In this document: positions 25,075 through 33,597 of the stretch, one piece after another
How positions within the stretch are numbered: the first letter of the stretch is position 1
Layout: the number at the start of each line of letters is the position of its first letter
NCBI RefSeq assembly: GCF_020075545.1
Contig: NZ_JAIQZK010000002.1
Coordinates: 310,001 to 374,000 of the forward strand
Reading direction: 5' to 3'
DNA: 64,000 nucleotides
Origin: Nocardioides sp. TRM66260-LWL
GTDB lineage: Bacteria; Actinomycetota; Actinomycetes; Propionibacteriales; Nocardioidaceae
The notes under the pieces: model-generated
Told to the model about the DNA's origin: nothing
Database searches by the model: none
What the model saw: the letters and a program-made list of their open reading frames with translations, nothing else
Translations under genes and position numbers: made by a program

Positions 25075-26325
25075 TCAGGCCGGGAGGCGCTGGTCCTTGC
25101 CGAGCACCGTGAGGCCGTCCTGGACGACGAGGCCGCGCGCGAGGTCCTCCTCGACGTCGACGCCGATCCGCGCGCCGGGCGGCACGACGACGTTCTTGTC
25201 GAGGATCGCGTTGCGCACGATCGCGCCCTCGCCGACCCGCACGCCGTTGAGCAGGATCGAGTCGCTCACCTGCGCGCCGGTCTCGACCCACACCGCCGGG
25301 CTGAGCACCGAGCGGCTCACCGAGCCGCCGGTGATGACCGTGCCGGGCGAGAGCAGGGCGTCCTCGGTGCGCGCCGGGGAGCCGTCCGCGCCCTGCACGA
25401 CCTTCGAGGGCGGCTGCGGGCCGTAGCTGGTGTAGATCGGCCAGTCGAAGTTGTAGAGGTTGAAGACCGGCAGCGGCGAGACGACGTCCATGTGCGCGTC
25501 GTAGTAGGAGCGCATGGTGCCGACGTCGCGCCAGTAGCCCTGGTCGCGCGCGGTCGCGCCGGGCACGACGTTGTCCTGGTAGTCGTAGACCGCGGCCTGC
25601 GAGCGGCGCACGAACGACGGGACGATGTCGCCGCCCATGTCGTGCGCGGAGCCGGTGGTGTCGGCGTCACGGGTGACCGCCTCGACCAGGGCGTCGGCGT
25701 CGAAGACGTAGTTGCCCATCGAGGCCAGCACCTCGCCGGGGCTGTGCGGCAGCCCGACGGGGTCGGTCGGCTTCTCCAGGAACTCGCGGATGCGCGAGGG
25801 CTCGTCGGGGACGACGTCGATGACGCCGAACTGGCTCGCCAGCGCGATCGGCTGCCGGATCGCGGCCACCGTGCACGCCGCGCCGCTCTCGACGTGCTGG
25901 GCGATCATCTGGGAGAAGTCCATGCGGTAGACGTGGTCGGCGCCGACCACGACGACGATGTCGGGCTGCTCGTCGCGGATCAGGTTGAGCGACTGGTAGA
26001 TCGCGTCGGCGCTGCCGAGGTACCAGTGCTTGCCGACCCGCTGCTGCGCCGGCACCGGGGTCACGTAGTTGCCCAGCATCGAGGACATCCGCCACGTCTG
26101 GGTGACGTGCCGGTCGAGGCTGTGCGACTTGTACTGCGTCAGCACGACGACCTGCAGGCAGCCGGAGTTGACGACGTTGGAGAGCGCGAAGTCGATCAGG
26201 CGGTACGCCCCGGCGAACGGGACGGCGGGCTTGGCGCGGTCGGCGGTGAGCGGCATCAGCCGCTTGCCCTCGCCTCCGGCCAGCACGATGGCGAGGACCT
26301 TCTTGCGGGCGACCATGCTCGTCAT
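25075..26325 (-). CDS. glgC: Glucose-1-phosphate adenylyltransferase
   Basis: A 416-aa ADP-glucose pyrophosphorylase. The N-terminal nucleotidyltransferase has [25 protein letters not shown], the sugar-phosphate site region and [10 protein letters not shown]; the C-terminal left-handed beta-helix has hexapeptide-like repeats ([22 protein letters not shown]). It makes ADP-glucose for glycogen. The ATG at 26325 lies six bases after TACGTT, suggesting leaderless transcription, and is divergent from glgM with only 56 bases between the starts. The two form the classical actinobacterial pair. Confidence 0.96.
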   Translation of the reverse strand: MTSMVARKKVLAIVLAGGEGKRLMPLTADRAKPAVPFAGAYRLIDFALSNVVNSGCLQVVVLTQYKSHSLDRHVTQTWRMSSMLGNYVTPVPAQQRVGKHWYLGSADAIYQSLNLIRDEQPDIVVVVGADHVYRMDFSQMIAQHVESGAACTVAAIRQPIALASQFGVIDVVPDEPSRIREFLEKPTDPVGLPHSPGEVLASMGNYVFDADALVEAVTRDADTTGSAHDMGGDIVPSFVRRSQAAVYDYQDNVVPGATARDQGYWRDVGTMRSYYDAHMDVVSPLPVFNLYNFDWPIYTSYGPQPPSKVVQGADGSPARTEDALLSPGTVITGGSVSRSVLSPAVWVETGAQVSDSILLNGVRVGEGAIVRNAILDKNVVVPPGARIGVDVEEDLARGLVVQDGLTVLGKDQRLPA

Positions 26326-26331
26326 GGCCTC

Positions 26332-26375
26332 AACGTAGTGCCCCAGGTCACGTCGGCGCCGCGAGCCGGTAGCGT
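26332..26375. promoter_or_regulatory. Back-to-back leaderless promoters of glgC and glgM
   Basis: Minus-strand -10 TACGTT (26337 to 26332) lies 6 bases before the glgC ATG; plus-strand -10 TAGCGT (26370-26375) lies 6 bases before the glgM GTG. The 56-base gap leaves almost no 5' UTR for either gene. Confidence 0.55.
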
Positions 26376-26381
26376 CGCGGC

Positions 26382-27611
26382 GTGCGCGTCGACGTCCTCA
26401 CCAAGGAGTACCCGCCCGAGATCTACGGCGGGGCGGGGGTGCACGTGGCCGAGCTGGTCCGGGCGTTGCGCCGCATCGGCTCGGACGGCTCGGGGGGCGA
26501 CGCCGACCTCGAGACCCGCGTCCACGCCTTCGGCGCCCCGCGCGACGAGCCGGGCACCGCCTCCTACGCCGAGCCCGCAGGCGCCGACCCGCTGGCCGGC
26601 GCCAACCCCGCGCTGCGGACGATGGCCGTCGACCTCGCGATCGCCGAGGCCTGCGCCGGGGCCGACGTCGTGCACTCCCACACCTGGTACGCCAACCACG
26701 CGGGCCACCTCGCGGGGCTGCTGCACGACGCACCGCACGTGGTCACCGCCCACTCGCTCGAGCCGCTGCGGCCCTGGAAGGCCGAGCAGCTGGGCGGCGG
26801 CTACCGGCTCTCCTCCTGGGTCGAGCGCACGGCCTACGAGGGCGCCGCGGCGGTGATCGCGGTGTCGGCCGCCATGCGCGAGGACGTCCTGCGCAGCTAC
26901 CCGGCCGTCGACCCCGAGCGCGTGCACACCGTGCACAACGGCATCGACACCGGCCTGTGGACGCCCACCGCCGCCCCCGACCGGGTGCGCGCCCTCGGCG
27001 TCGATCCCGACCGTCCCTCGGTGGTCTTCGTCGGCCGGATCACCCGGCAGAAGGGCCTGCCGCTGTTCCTGCGGGCCTGCGCGGCCCTGCCGCCCGACGT
27101 GCAGATCGTGCTGTGCGCCGGCGCCCCCGACACCGCCGAGATCGCCGCGGAGGTCGAGGGCCTGGTCGCCGACCTGCGCGCGACCCGTCCGGGCGGCGAG
27201 GGCGTCGTGTGGATCGGCGAGATGCTGCCGCGGGCCGACGTCGTCGCGCTGCTCACCCAGGCCACGGTCTTCGCCTGCCCCTCGATCTACGAGCCGCTGG
27301 GCATCGTGAACCTCGAGGCGATGGCCTGCGAGACCGCCGTCGTGGCCACCGCGACCGGCGGCATCCCCGAGGTCGTCGTGCCGGACGAGACCGGCCTGCT
27401 GGTGCCGATCGAGCAGGCCGACGACGGCACCGGCACCCCGCTGGACCCCGACCGCTACGTCGCCGACTTCGCCGCCGCGCTCACGGAGCTTCTCGCCGAT
27501 CCCGAGCGGGCCGCCACGATGGGCCGGGCCGGACGCGCCCGCGCGGTCGAGGCGTTCGGCTGGGACGCCATCGCCGCCCGCACCGTCGAGGTCTACCGCT
27601 CGGTGCTCTGA
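26382..27611 (+). CDS. glgM: GT4 glycogen synthase / alpha-maltose-1-phosphate synthase (GlgA/GlgM type)
   Basis: A 409-aa GT4 enzyme of the actinobacterial glycogen synthase type. It starts [22 protein letters not shown], and carries [26 protein letters not shown], and the C-terminal [18 protein letters not shown] (the EX7E nucleotide-sugar motif). In mycobacteria this enzyme joins ADP-glucose and glucose-1-phosphate into maltose-1-phosphate for the GlgE route. The neighbouring glgC supplies ADP-glucose. Whether the product here is glycogen directly or maltose-1-phosphate cannot be told from sequence. GTG start, apparently leaderless. Confidence 0.92.
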   Translation: MRVDVLTKEYPPEIYGGAGVHVAELVRALRRIGSDGSGGDADLETRVHAFGAPRDEPGTASYAEPAGADPLAGANPALRTMAVDLAIAEACAGADVVHSHTWYANHAGHLAGLLHDAPHVVTAHSLEPLRPWKAEQLGGGYRLSSWVERTAYEGAAAVIAVSAAMREDVLRSYPAVDPERVHTVHNGIDTGLWTPTAAPDRVRALGVDPDRPSVVFVGRITRQKGLPLFLRACAALPPDVQIVLCAGAPDTAEIAAEVEGLVADLRATRPGGEGVVWIGEMLPRADVVALLTQATVFACPSIYEPLGIVNLEAMACETAVVATATGGIPEVVVPDETGLLVPIEQADDGTGTPLDPDRYVADFAAALTELLADPERAATMGRAGRARAVEAFGWDAIAARTVEVYRSVL

Positions 27612-27660
27612 GACCGCCCGCACGAGGCTCCGCCCACCTGACGAACGCCCCGCCCGGGAC

Positions 27661-27680
27661 GTGACGCCGGTCACTACCGT
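27661..27680 (+). promoter_or_regulatory. Palindrome and -10 upstream of the EthD-like gene
   Basis: Inverted repeat GTGAC-GCCG-GTCAC (27661-27674) directly abuts TACCGT (27675-27680), followed by 6 bases and the ATG at 27687. The palindrome occupies the spacer position, as an operator would. The repressor is unknown. Confidence 0.4.
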
Positions 27681-27686
27681 CCGGCC

Positions 27687-28400
27687 ATGACCACCTGGCT
27701 CCCCGCGGGCACGCCGAAGACCGTCCACCTGCTGCGCGGCGCGGACGCCGAGGCCCTGCTGGCCGACGACCTGCGGTCCGCGCTGGCCGCGCTCGGGGTG
27801 CGACGGCTGCAGCTGAACCTCGACGACGAGCCGGTCGCCGCGGGCCTGCGGCTGGCGGCCGGCGATCATCCGGCCGGGCCGATCACCGGCGTCGCGTCGC
27901 TGTGGGCAGCGACCGACCACGCGGCGGCCCACGCGCTGCTCGCCGAGCGCGTCCGGGCAGCGACCGGCTGGCACGTCGACGAGCGCCGGCGGCTCGACCC
28001 GCCCGAGACCTACGCCGGCGAGCGGGCCGACGCGCTGGCCAACGTCGCGGTGCTGCGGCGTCCGGCCGAGCTGGACGAGGCCACGTGGCGGCACCGCTGG
28101 CTCGTCGAGCACACGCCGATCGCGATCCGCACCCAGGCGACCTCGGGCTACGTGCAGAACATCGTGCTCGGCCCGGTGGCCGAGGCCGCCGCCGGAGGCG
28201 CCGACGAGCGGCCCGACGCGATCGTCGAGGAGCTCTTCCCGACCGCCGGGCTCACCGACCCGCACGCCTTCCACGGCAGCGGCGGCGACGACGCCGAGCT
28301 GACCCGGCGGATCACCGAGCTGATGACCAGCGTCGCGCGCATCGGCGCCGACCACGACCTCGACCTCGTCCCGTCCGGCCGGCGGCTCTGGGACCTCTGA
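27687..28400 (+). CDS. EthD-domain-like (dimeric alpha-beta barrel) protein
   Basis: A 237-aa protein. The second half contains NVAVLRRPAELDEATWRHRWLVEHTPIAIRTQATSG split over residues ~112-150, which fits the EthD/ferredoxin-like barrel pattern (a conserved His of the HxxxA type after a helix); the first half may be a degenerate repeat. EthD-like proteins support oxidative degradation of small organics, but there is no degradative operon here. The ATG follows TACCGT by 6 bases (leaderless). A strong hairpin follows the gene. Confidence 0.6.
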   Translation: MTTWLPAGTPKTVHLLRGADAEALLADDLRSALAALGVRRLQLNLDDEPVAAGLRLAAGDHPAGPITGVASLWAATDHAAAHALLAERVRAATGWHVDERRRLDPPETYAGERADALANVAVLRRPAELDEATWRHRWLVEHTPIAIRTQATSGYVQNIVLGPVAEAAAGGADERPDAIVEELFPTAGLTDPHAFHGSGGDDAELTRRITELMTSVARIGADHDLDLVPSGRRLWDL

Positions 28401-28425
28401 CCCGGGATCCTGGCGGCGAGACGCC

Positions 28426-28460
28426 GACGGCGCCCGGACCGTGGAGGTCCGGGCGCCGTC
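28426..28460. terminator. Bidirectional intrinsic terminator-like hairpin
   Basis: A perfect 15-base stem (28426-28440 with 28446-28460, GACGGCGCCCGGACC) with the 5-base loop GTGGA lies between the convergent EthD-like and DUF4234 genes. No U-tract, as usual in high-GC actinobacteria. Confidence 0.8.
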
Positions 28461-28483
28461 GCGCGCGAGGTGGAGCGGAGGGC

Positions 28484-28894
28484 TCAGCCCTGCACGCCCA
28501 CCGAGCGCCAGTACTCGTTGAGCGCGCCGTTGGTCTTGACGAACCACACGATCGGGCCGATGAAGAACAGGAAGATGCCCGGGAAGTACCACAGGCCGGT
28601 GGCGCCGGAGACGCGCTTCTCGCGGCCGGCGCGCTCGTAGAGGCCGCCGACCTCGGAGGAGGTCAGGTAGGGCATCACGATGCCCACGAAGAACGCCAGG
28701 ATCAGCGCGATGCCGCCGCCGACGCCCTGGCCGGTGTGGCGCTTCATCTCGTCGTGCACCTGGTAGTACCAGACGATCGGGTAGATGCCGAGGGTCACGA
28801 CGGTCAGCAGGATGCAGATCCCGGTGGAGCGGATCTTGCCGGGCTGGCCGTGGCCCGGGACGGGCGCGGCGTAGGACGGGGCGTACTCGGTCAC
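28484..28894 (-). CDS. DUF4234 domain membrane protein
   Basis: A 136-aa protein with a Pro-rich N-terminus and three or four hydrophobic segments. GKIRSTGICILLTVVTLGIYPIVWYYQVHDEMKRH is split over residues ~19-52 and matches DUF4234 (YIVWYY-x-x-x-E pattern); the end FFIGPIVWFVKTNGALNEYWRSVG is also typical. Function of the family is unknown. A Shine-Dalgarno-like GAGGAGA lies upstream of the ATG at 28894. Confidence 0.82.
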   Translation of the reverse strand: MTEYAPSYAAPVPGHGQPGKIRSTGICILLTVVTLGIYPIVWYYQVHDEMKRHTGQGVGGGIALILAFFVGIVMPYLTSSEVGGLYERAGREKRVSGATGLWYFPGIFLFFIGPIVWFVKTNGALNEYWRSVGVQG

Positions 28895-29192
28895 GGGGTC
28901 TCCTCGGGAGGGCGGAGCGCGTCCGGGGCGGACGGCCAGCGAGCACGGTAGTGACCGGAGCCACCCCGCGCACGCGGAACGCCGTCATCCGATCGGCGGA
29001 CGGCGGCATGGCCCGAACGGGCCGGTCACGGGTCCGACCGGTCACCATCGCGGCCACGGCGGCACCGGCGTCCCCCGGCCGCTCAGGTACCCCCGTCGGC
29101 GTGCCGAGTGCTCCGTCGAGCCACCAACCCCAGGCCTCCCCCGGCCGGTGACTCGCCCCCCGACGTGCCCCCATCCCCCCGGACGGTGCCCT
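28895..29192. other. Intergenic region between divergent DUF4234 and DUF1800 genes
   Basis: About 300 bases without a supported gene. It must hold the promoters of both flanking genes, but I see no clear -35/-10 pair, palindrome or RNA structure. Open frames crossing it have no family resemblance. Confidence 0.6.
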
Positions 29193-30653
29193 GTGTCCCG
29201 CTACGCCCCGGCTCGCTACCCCGCGACCCCGATCCTCTCGACGAGCGCCCGCGTGCTCGTCAGCCGCTTCTCCTTCGGCCTGACCCCCACGCTCGCCTCC
29301 GAGGTGTTGCGCGCCGGCGGCGCCCGCGCCTGGTGGGAGAAGCAGATCGCGACCGCCTACGACGACCCCGACGGCCTGGCCGCCGAGGCCGACTGGTGGC
29401 CCAACCAGCACTACGACGCCGCCACCATCTGGCAGCGGCAGCAGGCGGGCACCGAGGGCAGCTGGGCGGTCATGGCGAACTACGGCCGCCGCCTGCTGGC
29501 CCGCCGCATCGTCACCCGCCGGCAGGTGCTCGAGGTGATGACGGAGTTCTGGGAGAGCCACTTCCACGTGCCGCTCGGCGCCGACAACGTCGCCTTCTGG
29601 CGGGTGCCCTACGGCGAGGAGATCCGCCAGCGGGCCCTGGGGACGTTCGAGGACCTGCTCCAGGCCGCCGTCCTGCACCCGGCGATGCTGCTGTTCCTGG
29701 GCAACGCGATCTCCACCAAGGCGCACCCGAACGAGAACCTCGGCCGCGAGCTGCTCGAGCTGCACACCGTCGGCATCGGCACCTACGGCGAGGACGACGT
29801 CAAGGCCGCCGCCCGCATCCTCACCGGCTGGCGCGTCGACCAGTGGAAGACCTGGAACGCCTACTACTCCCCGCGCGACCACTGGACCGGCCCCGTGCAG
29901 GTGATGGGCTTCGCCGACGCGAACGCCGCCACCGACGGCCAGGACCTCACGCGTCGGCTGCTCTCCTACCTGGCCCACCACCCGGCGACCGCCGAGCGGA
30001 TCGCCCGCAAGCTGGCCCAGCACTTCGTCAGCGACACCCCGTCCGAGGCGCTGGTGGCGCGGCTCGCGGCGGTCTACCTGGCCAACGACACCGCCATCGT
30101 CCCCGTGCTGCGGGCGCTGATCTCCTCGCCGGAGTTCCTCGGCTCGGCGGGCCGCAAGCTGCGCGAGCCCAGCGCGGACGTCGTGGCGACCTACCGCGCG
30201 CTCGGCGCGACCATCAAGCCCCCGCGGATCGACAGCAGCGCCGCCAACCAGATGCTGTGGCAGGCCAAGAACGTCGGCCTCGGCCCGATGGAGTGGCCGC
30301 GGCCCGACGGCCGCCCGACCGACGCGCAGTCGTGGGCGACGCCGCTGCGCGCGCTGGCGTCCATGGAGTTCCACTGGCAGGTCGCCGGCGGCTGGTGGCC
30401 CGGCGAGGACATCGTCTGGCGCACCCCGCAGCAGTGGCTGCCCCGGCCGCGGGTGAGCCTGCGGGTGCTGGTCGACCACCTCTCCCGGACGATCCACGGC
30501 CGCCCGTCGACCGAGGGCCTGCTGCGCAGCTGCTGCGTGGCCACGAACCTCGCCCCCGAGACCGTCATCACGAAGGACCACCCGCTGGTGCAGTGGGGCT
30601 TCCCCCGCCTGCTCGGCGCCCTCCTCGACCACCCGAACCACTACGAGCGGTGA
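29193..30653 (+). CDS. DUF1800 family protein, copy 1
   Basis: A 486-aa protein of the DUF1800 family: an N-terminal LVSRFSFGLTPTLASEV, RRQVLEVMTEFWESHFHVP, the highly conserved HPAMLLFLGNA...KAHPNENLGRELLELHTVGI and YGEDDVKAAARILTGW, and the C-terminal HPLVQWGFPRLLGALLDHPNHYER. DUF1800 proteins occur beside DUF1501 proteins in many bacteria and are probably envelope-associated, but the biochemical role is unknown. GTG 29193 (VSRYAPARYP) is preferred to an upstream ATG at 29148. The DUF1501 gene follows directly (GTGA overlap or ATG 5 bases after the stop). Confidence 0.85.
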   Translation: MSRYAPARYPATPILSTSARVLVSRFSFGLTPTLASEVLRAGGARAWWEKQIATAYDDPDGLAAEADWWPNQHYDAATIWQRQQAGTEGSWAVMANYGRRLLARRIVTRRQVLEVMTEFWESHFHVPLGADNVAFWRVPYGEEIRQRALGTFEDLLQAAVLHPAMLLFLGNAISTKAHPNENLGRELLELHTVGIGTYGEDDVKAAARILTGWRVDQWKTWNAYYSPRDHWTGPVQVMGFADANAATDGQDLTRRLLSYLAHHPATAERIARKLAQHFVSDTPSEALVARLAAVYLANDTAIVPVLRALISSPEFLGSAGRKLREPSADVVATYRALGATIKPPRIDSSAANQMLWQAKNVGLGPMEWPRPDGRPTDAQSWATPLRALASMEFHWQVAGGWWPGEDIVWRTPQQWLPRPRVSLRVLVDHLSRTIHGRPSTEGLLRSCCVATNLAPETVITKDHPLVQWGFPRLLGALLDHPNHYER

Positions 30654-30658
30654 CCGCC

Positions 30659-31957
30659 ATGACCTCCTCCACCCCCATCCCCGGCTCCCCCGTCGACCCC
30701 GTCGAGCTCGCCGCCTCCGCCGCCCCCGAGGCGGCCTGCGACTGCCCGACCGGCGGGCTCTCGCGCCGGCGCGTCCTGCAGGGCCTCGGCGCGGCCGGCG
30801 TCTCCTTCACCGTCGGCTCGGCGGTCGTCGGCATCGCCTCGCCCTCGGCGGCCGCGGTCGGCGGCGGCGACAACGTCGTCGTCGTGCTGTCGCTGCGCGG
30901 CGGGGCCGACGGCCTCGCCCTCGTCGTGCCGCACGGCGACGCGACGTACTACACCGCCCGGCCGACGCTGGCGATCCCCAAGGCCAGCCTCCTGGCGCCG
31001 GACGAGATGTTCGGCCTGCACCCGGCGCTCGCCCCGCTGCTGCCGATGTGGCAGGCCGGTCAGGTCGCCGCCGTCCACGCCACCGGCCTGCCGGTGGCCA
31101 ACCGCAGCCACTTCGCCGCGATGGAGGAGATCGAGGACGCCTCCCCGGGCACCAGCAGCCGCACGGGCTGGCTCAACCGGGTGCTCGGCACCGACGTCGA
31201 CCCGCTGCGGGCGATCGCGATCGGCGACCTGCCGAGCGCGCTCTACGGTCCCGCGCCGAGCATGTCGTTCAACCGGCTCGACGACGCCGTCATCGCCGGC
31301 GACGACAAGTGGGACCCCACCCACCAGCGACGTCGGGCGATGGCGATGCAGTGGCGCTCGAAGGGCGGCCCGATGGGCACGGCCGTGCGCTCGGCGATGA
31401 CCGCGGTGTCCGAGCTGGGCCCCGCCCGCGCCGCGGCCGACCGGCGCGACGACTTCCCGGCCACCGACCTGGGCCGCGCGATGGCCGAGGTCTCGCGCAC
31501 CATCCGCGGGAACGTCGGCGCGCAGGTGATCACGATCGACCAGGGCGACTGGGACATGCACGTCAGCGCCGGCGGCGTCGCCTCCGGCGCGATGGTCGAC
31601 AACACCGCGGAGCTGGCCGGCGCCATCGCGGCCTTCTTCGCCGACCTCGGACCGGACGCCGCGCGCGTGACCCTGGTCACGATCAGCGAGTTCGGGCGTC
31701 GCGTCGTCGAGAACGGCTCTGGCGGCACCGACCACGGGTGGGGCAATGTGATGTTCCTCGCCGGCGCCGGAGTGAAGGGAGGGCGCTACTACGGGCGGTG
31801 GCCCGGCCTCGCCGGCAACCTCGACTCCGACCTGCCCGTCACCACCGACTACCGATCCGTCCTCGCCGAGGTCGTCGCCACCCGCACGACCGCCTCGACC
31901 GCCACCGTGTTCCCCGGCTTCGCTCCCCAGGCCGTGGGCGTCATGACCGGTCTGTGA
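30659..31957 (+). CDS. DUF1501 family protein with Tat signal, copy 1
   Basis: A 432-aa protein. Residues 35-41 (SRRRVLQ) followed by a hydrophobic stretch ending in SAAA form a twin-arginine signal, so it is exported folded. The mature part is DUF1501 (sulfatase/alkaline-phosphatase-like fold): VVVLSLRGGADGLALVVPHGD, ATGLPVANRSHFAAMEEIED, DQGDWDMH, TISEFGRR and DHGWGNVMFLAG; the Asp/His residues are candidate metal ligands. Coupled to DUF1800 copy 1. ATG 30659 is used; a GTG at 30650 overlapping the upstream stop is also possible. A hairpin overlaps its stop codon. Confidence 0.87.
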   Translation: MTSSTPIPGSPVDPVELAASAAPEAACDCPTGGLSRRRVLQGLGAAGVSFTVGSAVVGIASPSAAAVGGGDNVVVVLSLRGGADGLALVVPHGDATYYTARPTLAIPKASLLAPDEMFGLHPALAPLLPMWQAGQVAAVHATGLPVANRSHFAAMEEIEDASPGTSSRTGWLNRVLGTDVDPLRAIAIGDLPSALYGPAPSMSFNRLDDAVIAGDDKWDPTHQRRRAMAMQWRSKGGPMGTAVRSAMTAVSELGPARAAADRRDDFPATDLGRAMAEVSRTIRGNVGAQVITIDQGDWDMHVSAGGVASGAMVDNTAELAGAIAAFFADLGPDAARVTLVTISEFGRRVVENGSGGTDHGWGNVMFLAGAGVKGGRYYGRWPGLAGNLDSDLPVTTDYRSVLAEVVATRTTASTATVFPGFAPQAVGVMTGL

Positions 31958-31983
31958 GATCTGCCCCCCGGATCTCACAGACC
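31949..31983 (+). terminator. Hairpin overlapping the stop codon of DUF1501 copy 1
   Basis: Perfect 13-base stem GGTCTGTGAGATC (31949-31961) with its complement at 31971-31983, loop of 9 bases containing CCCCCC, followed by a pyrimidine-rich tract. The TGA stop (31955-31957) is inside the left arm. It separates the two DUF1800-DUF1501 units, so each may have its own transcript end. Confidence 0.75.
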
Positions 31984-32074
31984 TCCCTCCCCTCCTCGCC
32001 GCACCCGCGGCACCGCACCACCCCCCGTCCGACGTCGTCTGCGTGACGTCGGGCACCCCCATCCGAGGAGCACC

Positions 32075-33586
32075 ATGAGCCCCCGAGCGACCGCTCAGCC
32101 GACCCTGCGTCGGATCCCCCGCCGCAGCACGGCAGCCCGTCTGACCGTCGACTACACGCCCGGCTCGTACCCGACGACCCCGATCGGCTCCGGGCCGGTC
32201 GTGCACCTGCTGAACCGCTTCGCGTACGGCGCGACCCCCGCCTCGGTGGCCGCCGTGGCCGCCGCCGGCGGCCCCGCGCCCTGGCTGGACGCCCAGCTCG
32301 CCGCGCCCTACGACGCCGCCGCGGCGGCCGTGGGCGACTGGTGGCCCGACCTGCGCCGCTCCCCCGCCGACGTCTGGAACCGCGCCCAGACCGGCACCCG
32401 CCGCGCGATCGACGTGATGGGCGACTACGTCAACCGCACCCTGGCCCGGCGCATCACCTCGCCGCGTCCCGTGCTCGAGGCCGTCACCGACGTGCTCGAG
32501 AACCACCTGCACGTGCCGGTGACCGCCGAGTTCTCCTTCCCCTTCCGCGCCGGCTACGGCGACCTGATCCGCTCGAAGGCGCTCGGCCGCTTCGACGACC
32601 TGCTCGTGGCCTCGACCGTCCACCCGGCGATGCTGATGTACCTCAACGCCAACGGGTCGCGGAAGGACCACCCCAACGAGAACCTCGCCCGCGAGCTGCT
32701 CGAGCTGCACACCGTCGGCGTCGGGGCCTTCGGCGAGGACGACGTCAAGGCCGTCGCGCGGCTCCTCACCGGCTTCCTCGTCGACCCGACGGGCCAGCTG
32801 CAGTACGTCACCGACGCCCACGACACCCAGCCGGTGACGGTGCTCGGCTTCTCCGACGCCAACGCCTCCGCCGACGGCCGCCCCGCGCTGACCCGGCTGC
32901 TGCGCTACCTCGCCTCGCACCCCGCGACCGCGCGGCGCATCGCCACCCGCCTCGCGGTGCGCTTCGTCGCCGACCAGCCGCCGGCGGCGCTCGTCGACCG
33001 GCTGGCCGCCGTGTACCTCGCCAGCGGCACCGACCTGCGTCCGGTGGTGAAGACGCTGGTCACGAGCGCCGAGTTCAGCGCCTCGGCCGGGCAGAAGGTG
33101 CGCGACCCGCACGAGGAGCTCGTGGCGCTGATGCGGATGCTGCGCGGACGCGTCACCGCCCCGCTCACCCCCTTCGACCTGTCCAACCTGCTGTGGCAGG
33201 GCGCGAAGATGATGGGCCACACGCCGTTCAGCTGGCCCTCGCCCGACGGCCAGCCGCAGGTGGCCGGCGCCTGGGCGACGGCCTCGCGCGCCACGGCGTC
33301 GCTGCAGATGCACGCCCGGTTGGCGACGCTCGGCTACCCGTCCGGCTTCTACCCGACGGTCTGGGAGTTCCTCCCGACCCGCAACGTCGCGTTCCGCGAC
33401 CTCGTCGACCATCTGCACCGGCTGCTGCACCAGCGGCCCTCGACGTCGGTCGCGCTCCAGGCCTGCTGCCAGGCCACCGGCGTCGACCCGTCCGCCCTCA
33501 TCACCGCCGCCCACCCGGTGATCGGCCCCGGATGGCCGCTGCTGCTCGGCGCCGTCCTCGACCTGCCCGTCACCTTCCAGCGCTGA
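32075..33586 (+). CDS. DUF1800 family protein, copy 2
   Basis: A 503-aa paralogue of the protein at 29193: the same blocks appear, e.g. HLLNRFAYGATPASV, HPAMLMYLNANGSRKDHPNENLARELLELHTVGV and FGEDDVKAVARLLTGF, and the end LLLGAVLDLPVTFQR. Divergence is substantial outside the blocks, so the duplication is old. The N-terminus is longer and basic (TLRRIPRRSTAARL). ATG with GAGGAG upstream. It is followed 11 bases later by DUF1501 copy 2. Confidence 0.85.
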   Translation: MSPRATAQPTLRRIPRRSTAARLTVDYTPGSYPTTPIGSGPVVHLLNRFAYGATPASVAAVAAAGGPAPWLDAQLAAPYDAAAAAVGDWWPDLRRSPADVWNRAQTGTRRAIDVMGDYVNRTLARRITSPRPVLEAVTDVLENHLHVPVTAEFSFPFRAGYGDLIRSKALGRFDDLLVASTVHPAMLMYLNANGSRKDHPNENLARELLELHTVGVGAFGEDDVKAVARLLTGFLVDPTGQLQYVTDAHDTQPVTVLGFSDANASADGRPALTRLLRYLASHPATARRIATRLAVRFVADQPPAALVDRLAAVYLASGTDLRPVVKTLVTSAEFSASAGQKVRDPHEELVALMRMLRGRVTAPLTPFDLSNLLWQGAKMMGHTPFSWPSPDGQPQVAGAWATASRATASLQMHARLATLGYPSGFYPTVWEFLPTRNVAFRDLVDHLHRLLHQRPSTSVALQACCQATGVDPSALITAAHPVIGPGWPLLLGAVLDLPVTFQR

Positions 33587-33597
33587 GGAGCGTCCCG

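Noticed and set aside
26322..30641. 1439-codon minus-strand frame across glgM, the EthD-like and DUF1800 genes
   Set aside because: Low-complexity mirror translation crossing several well-supported genes and a terminator.
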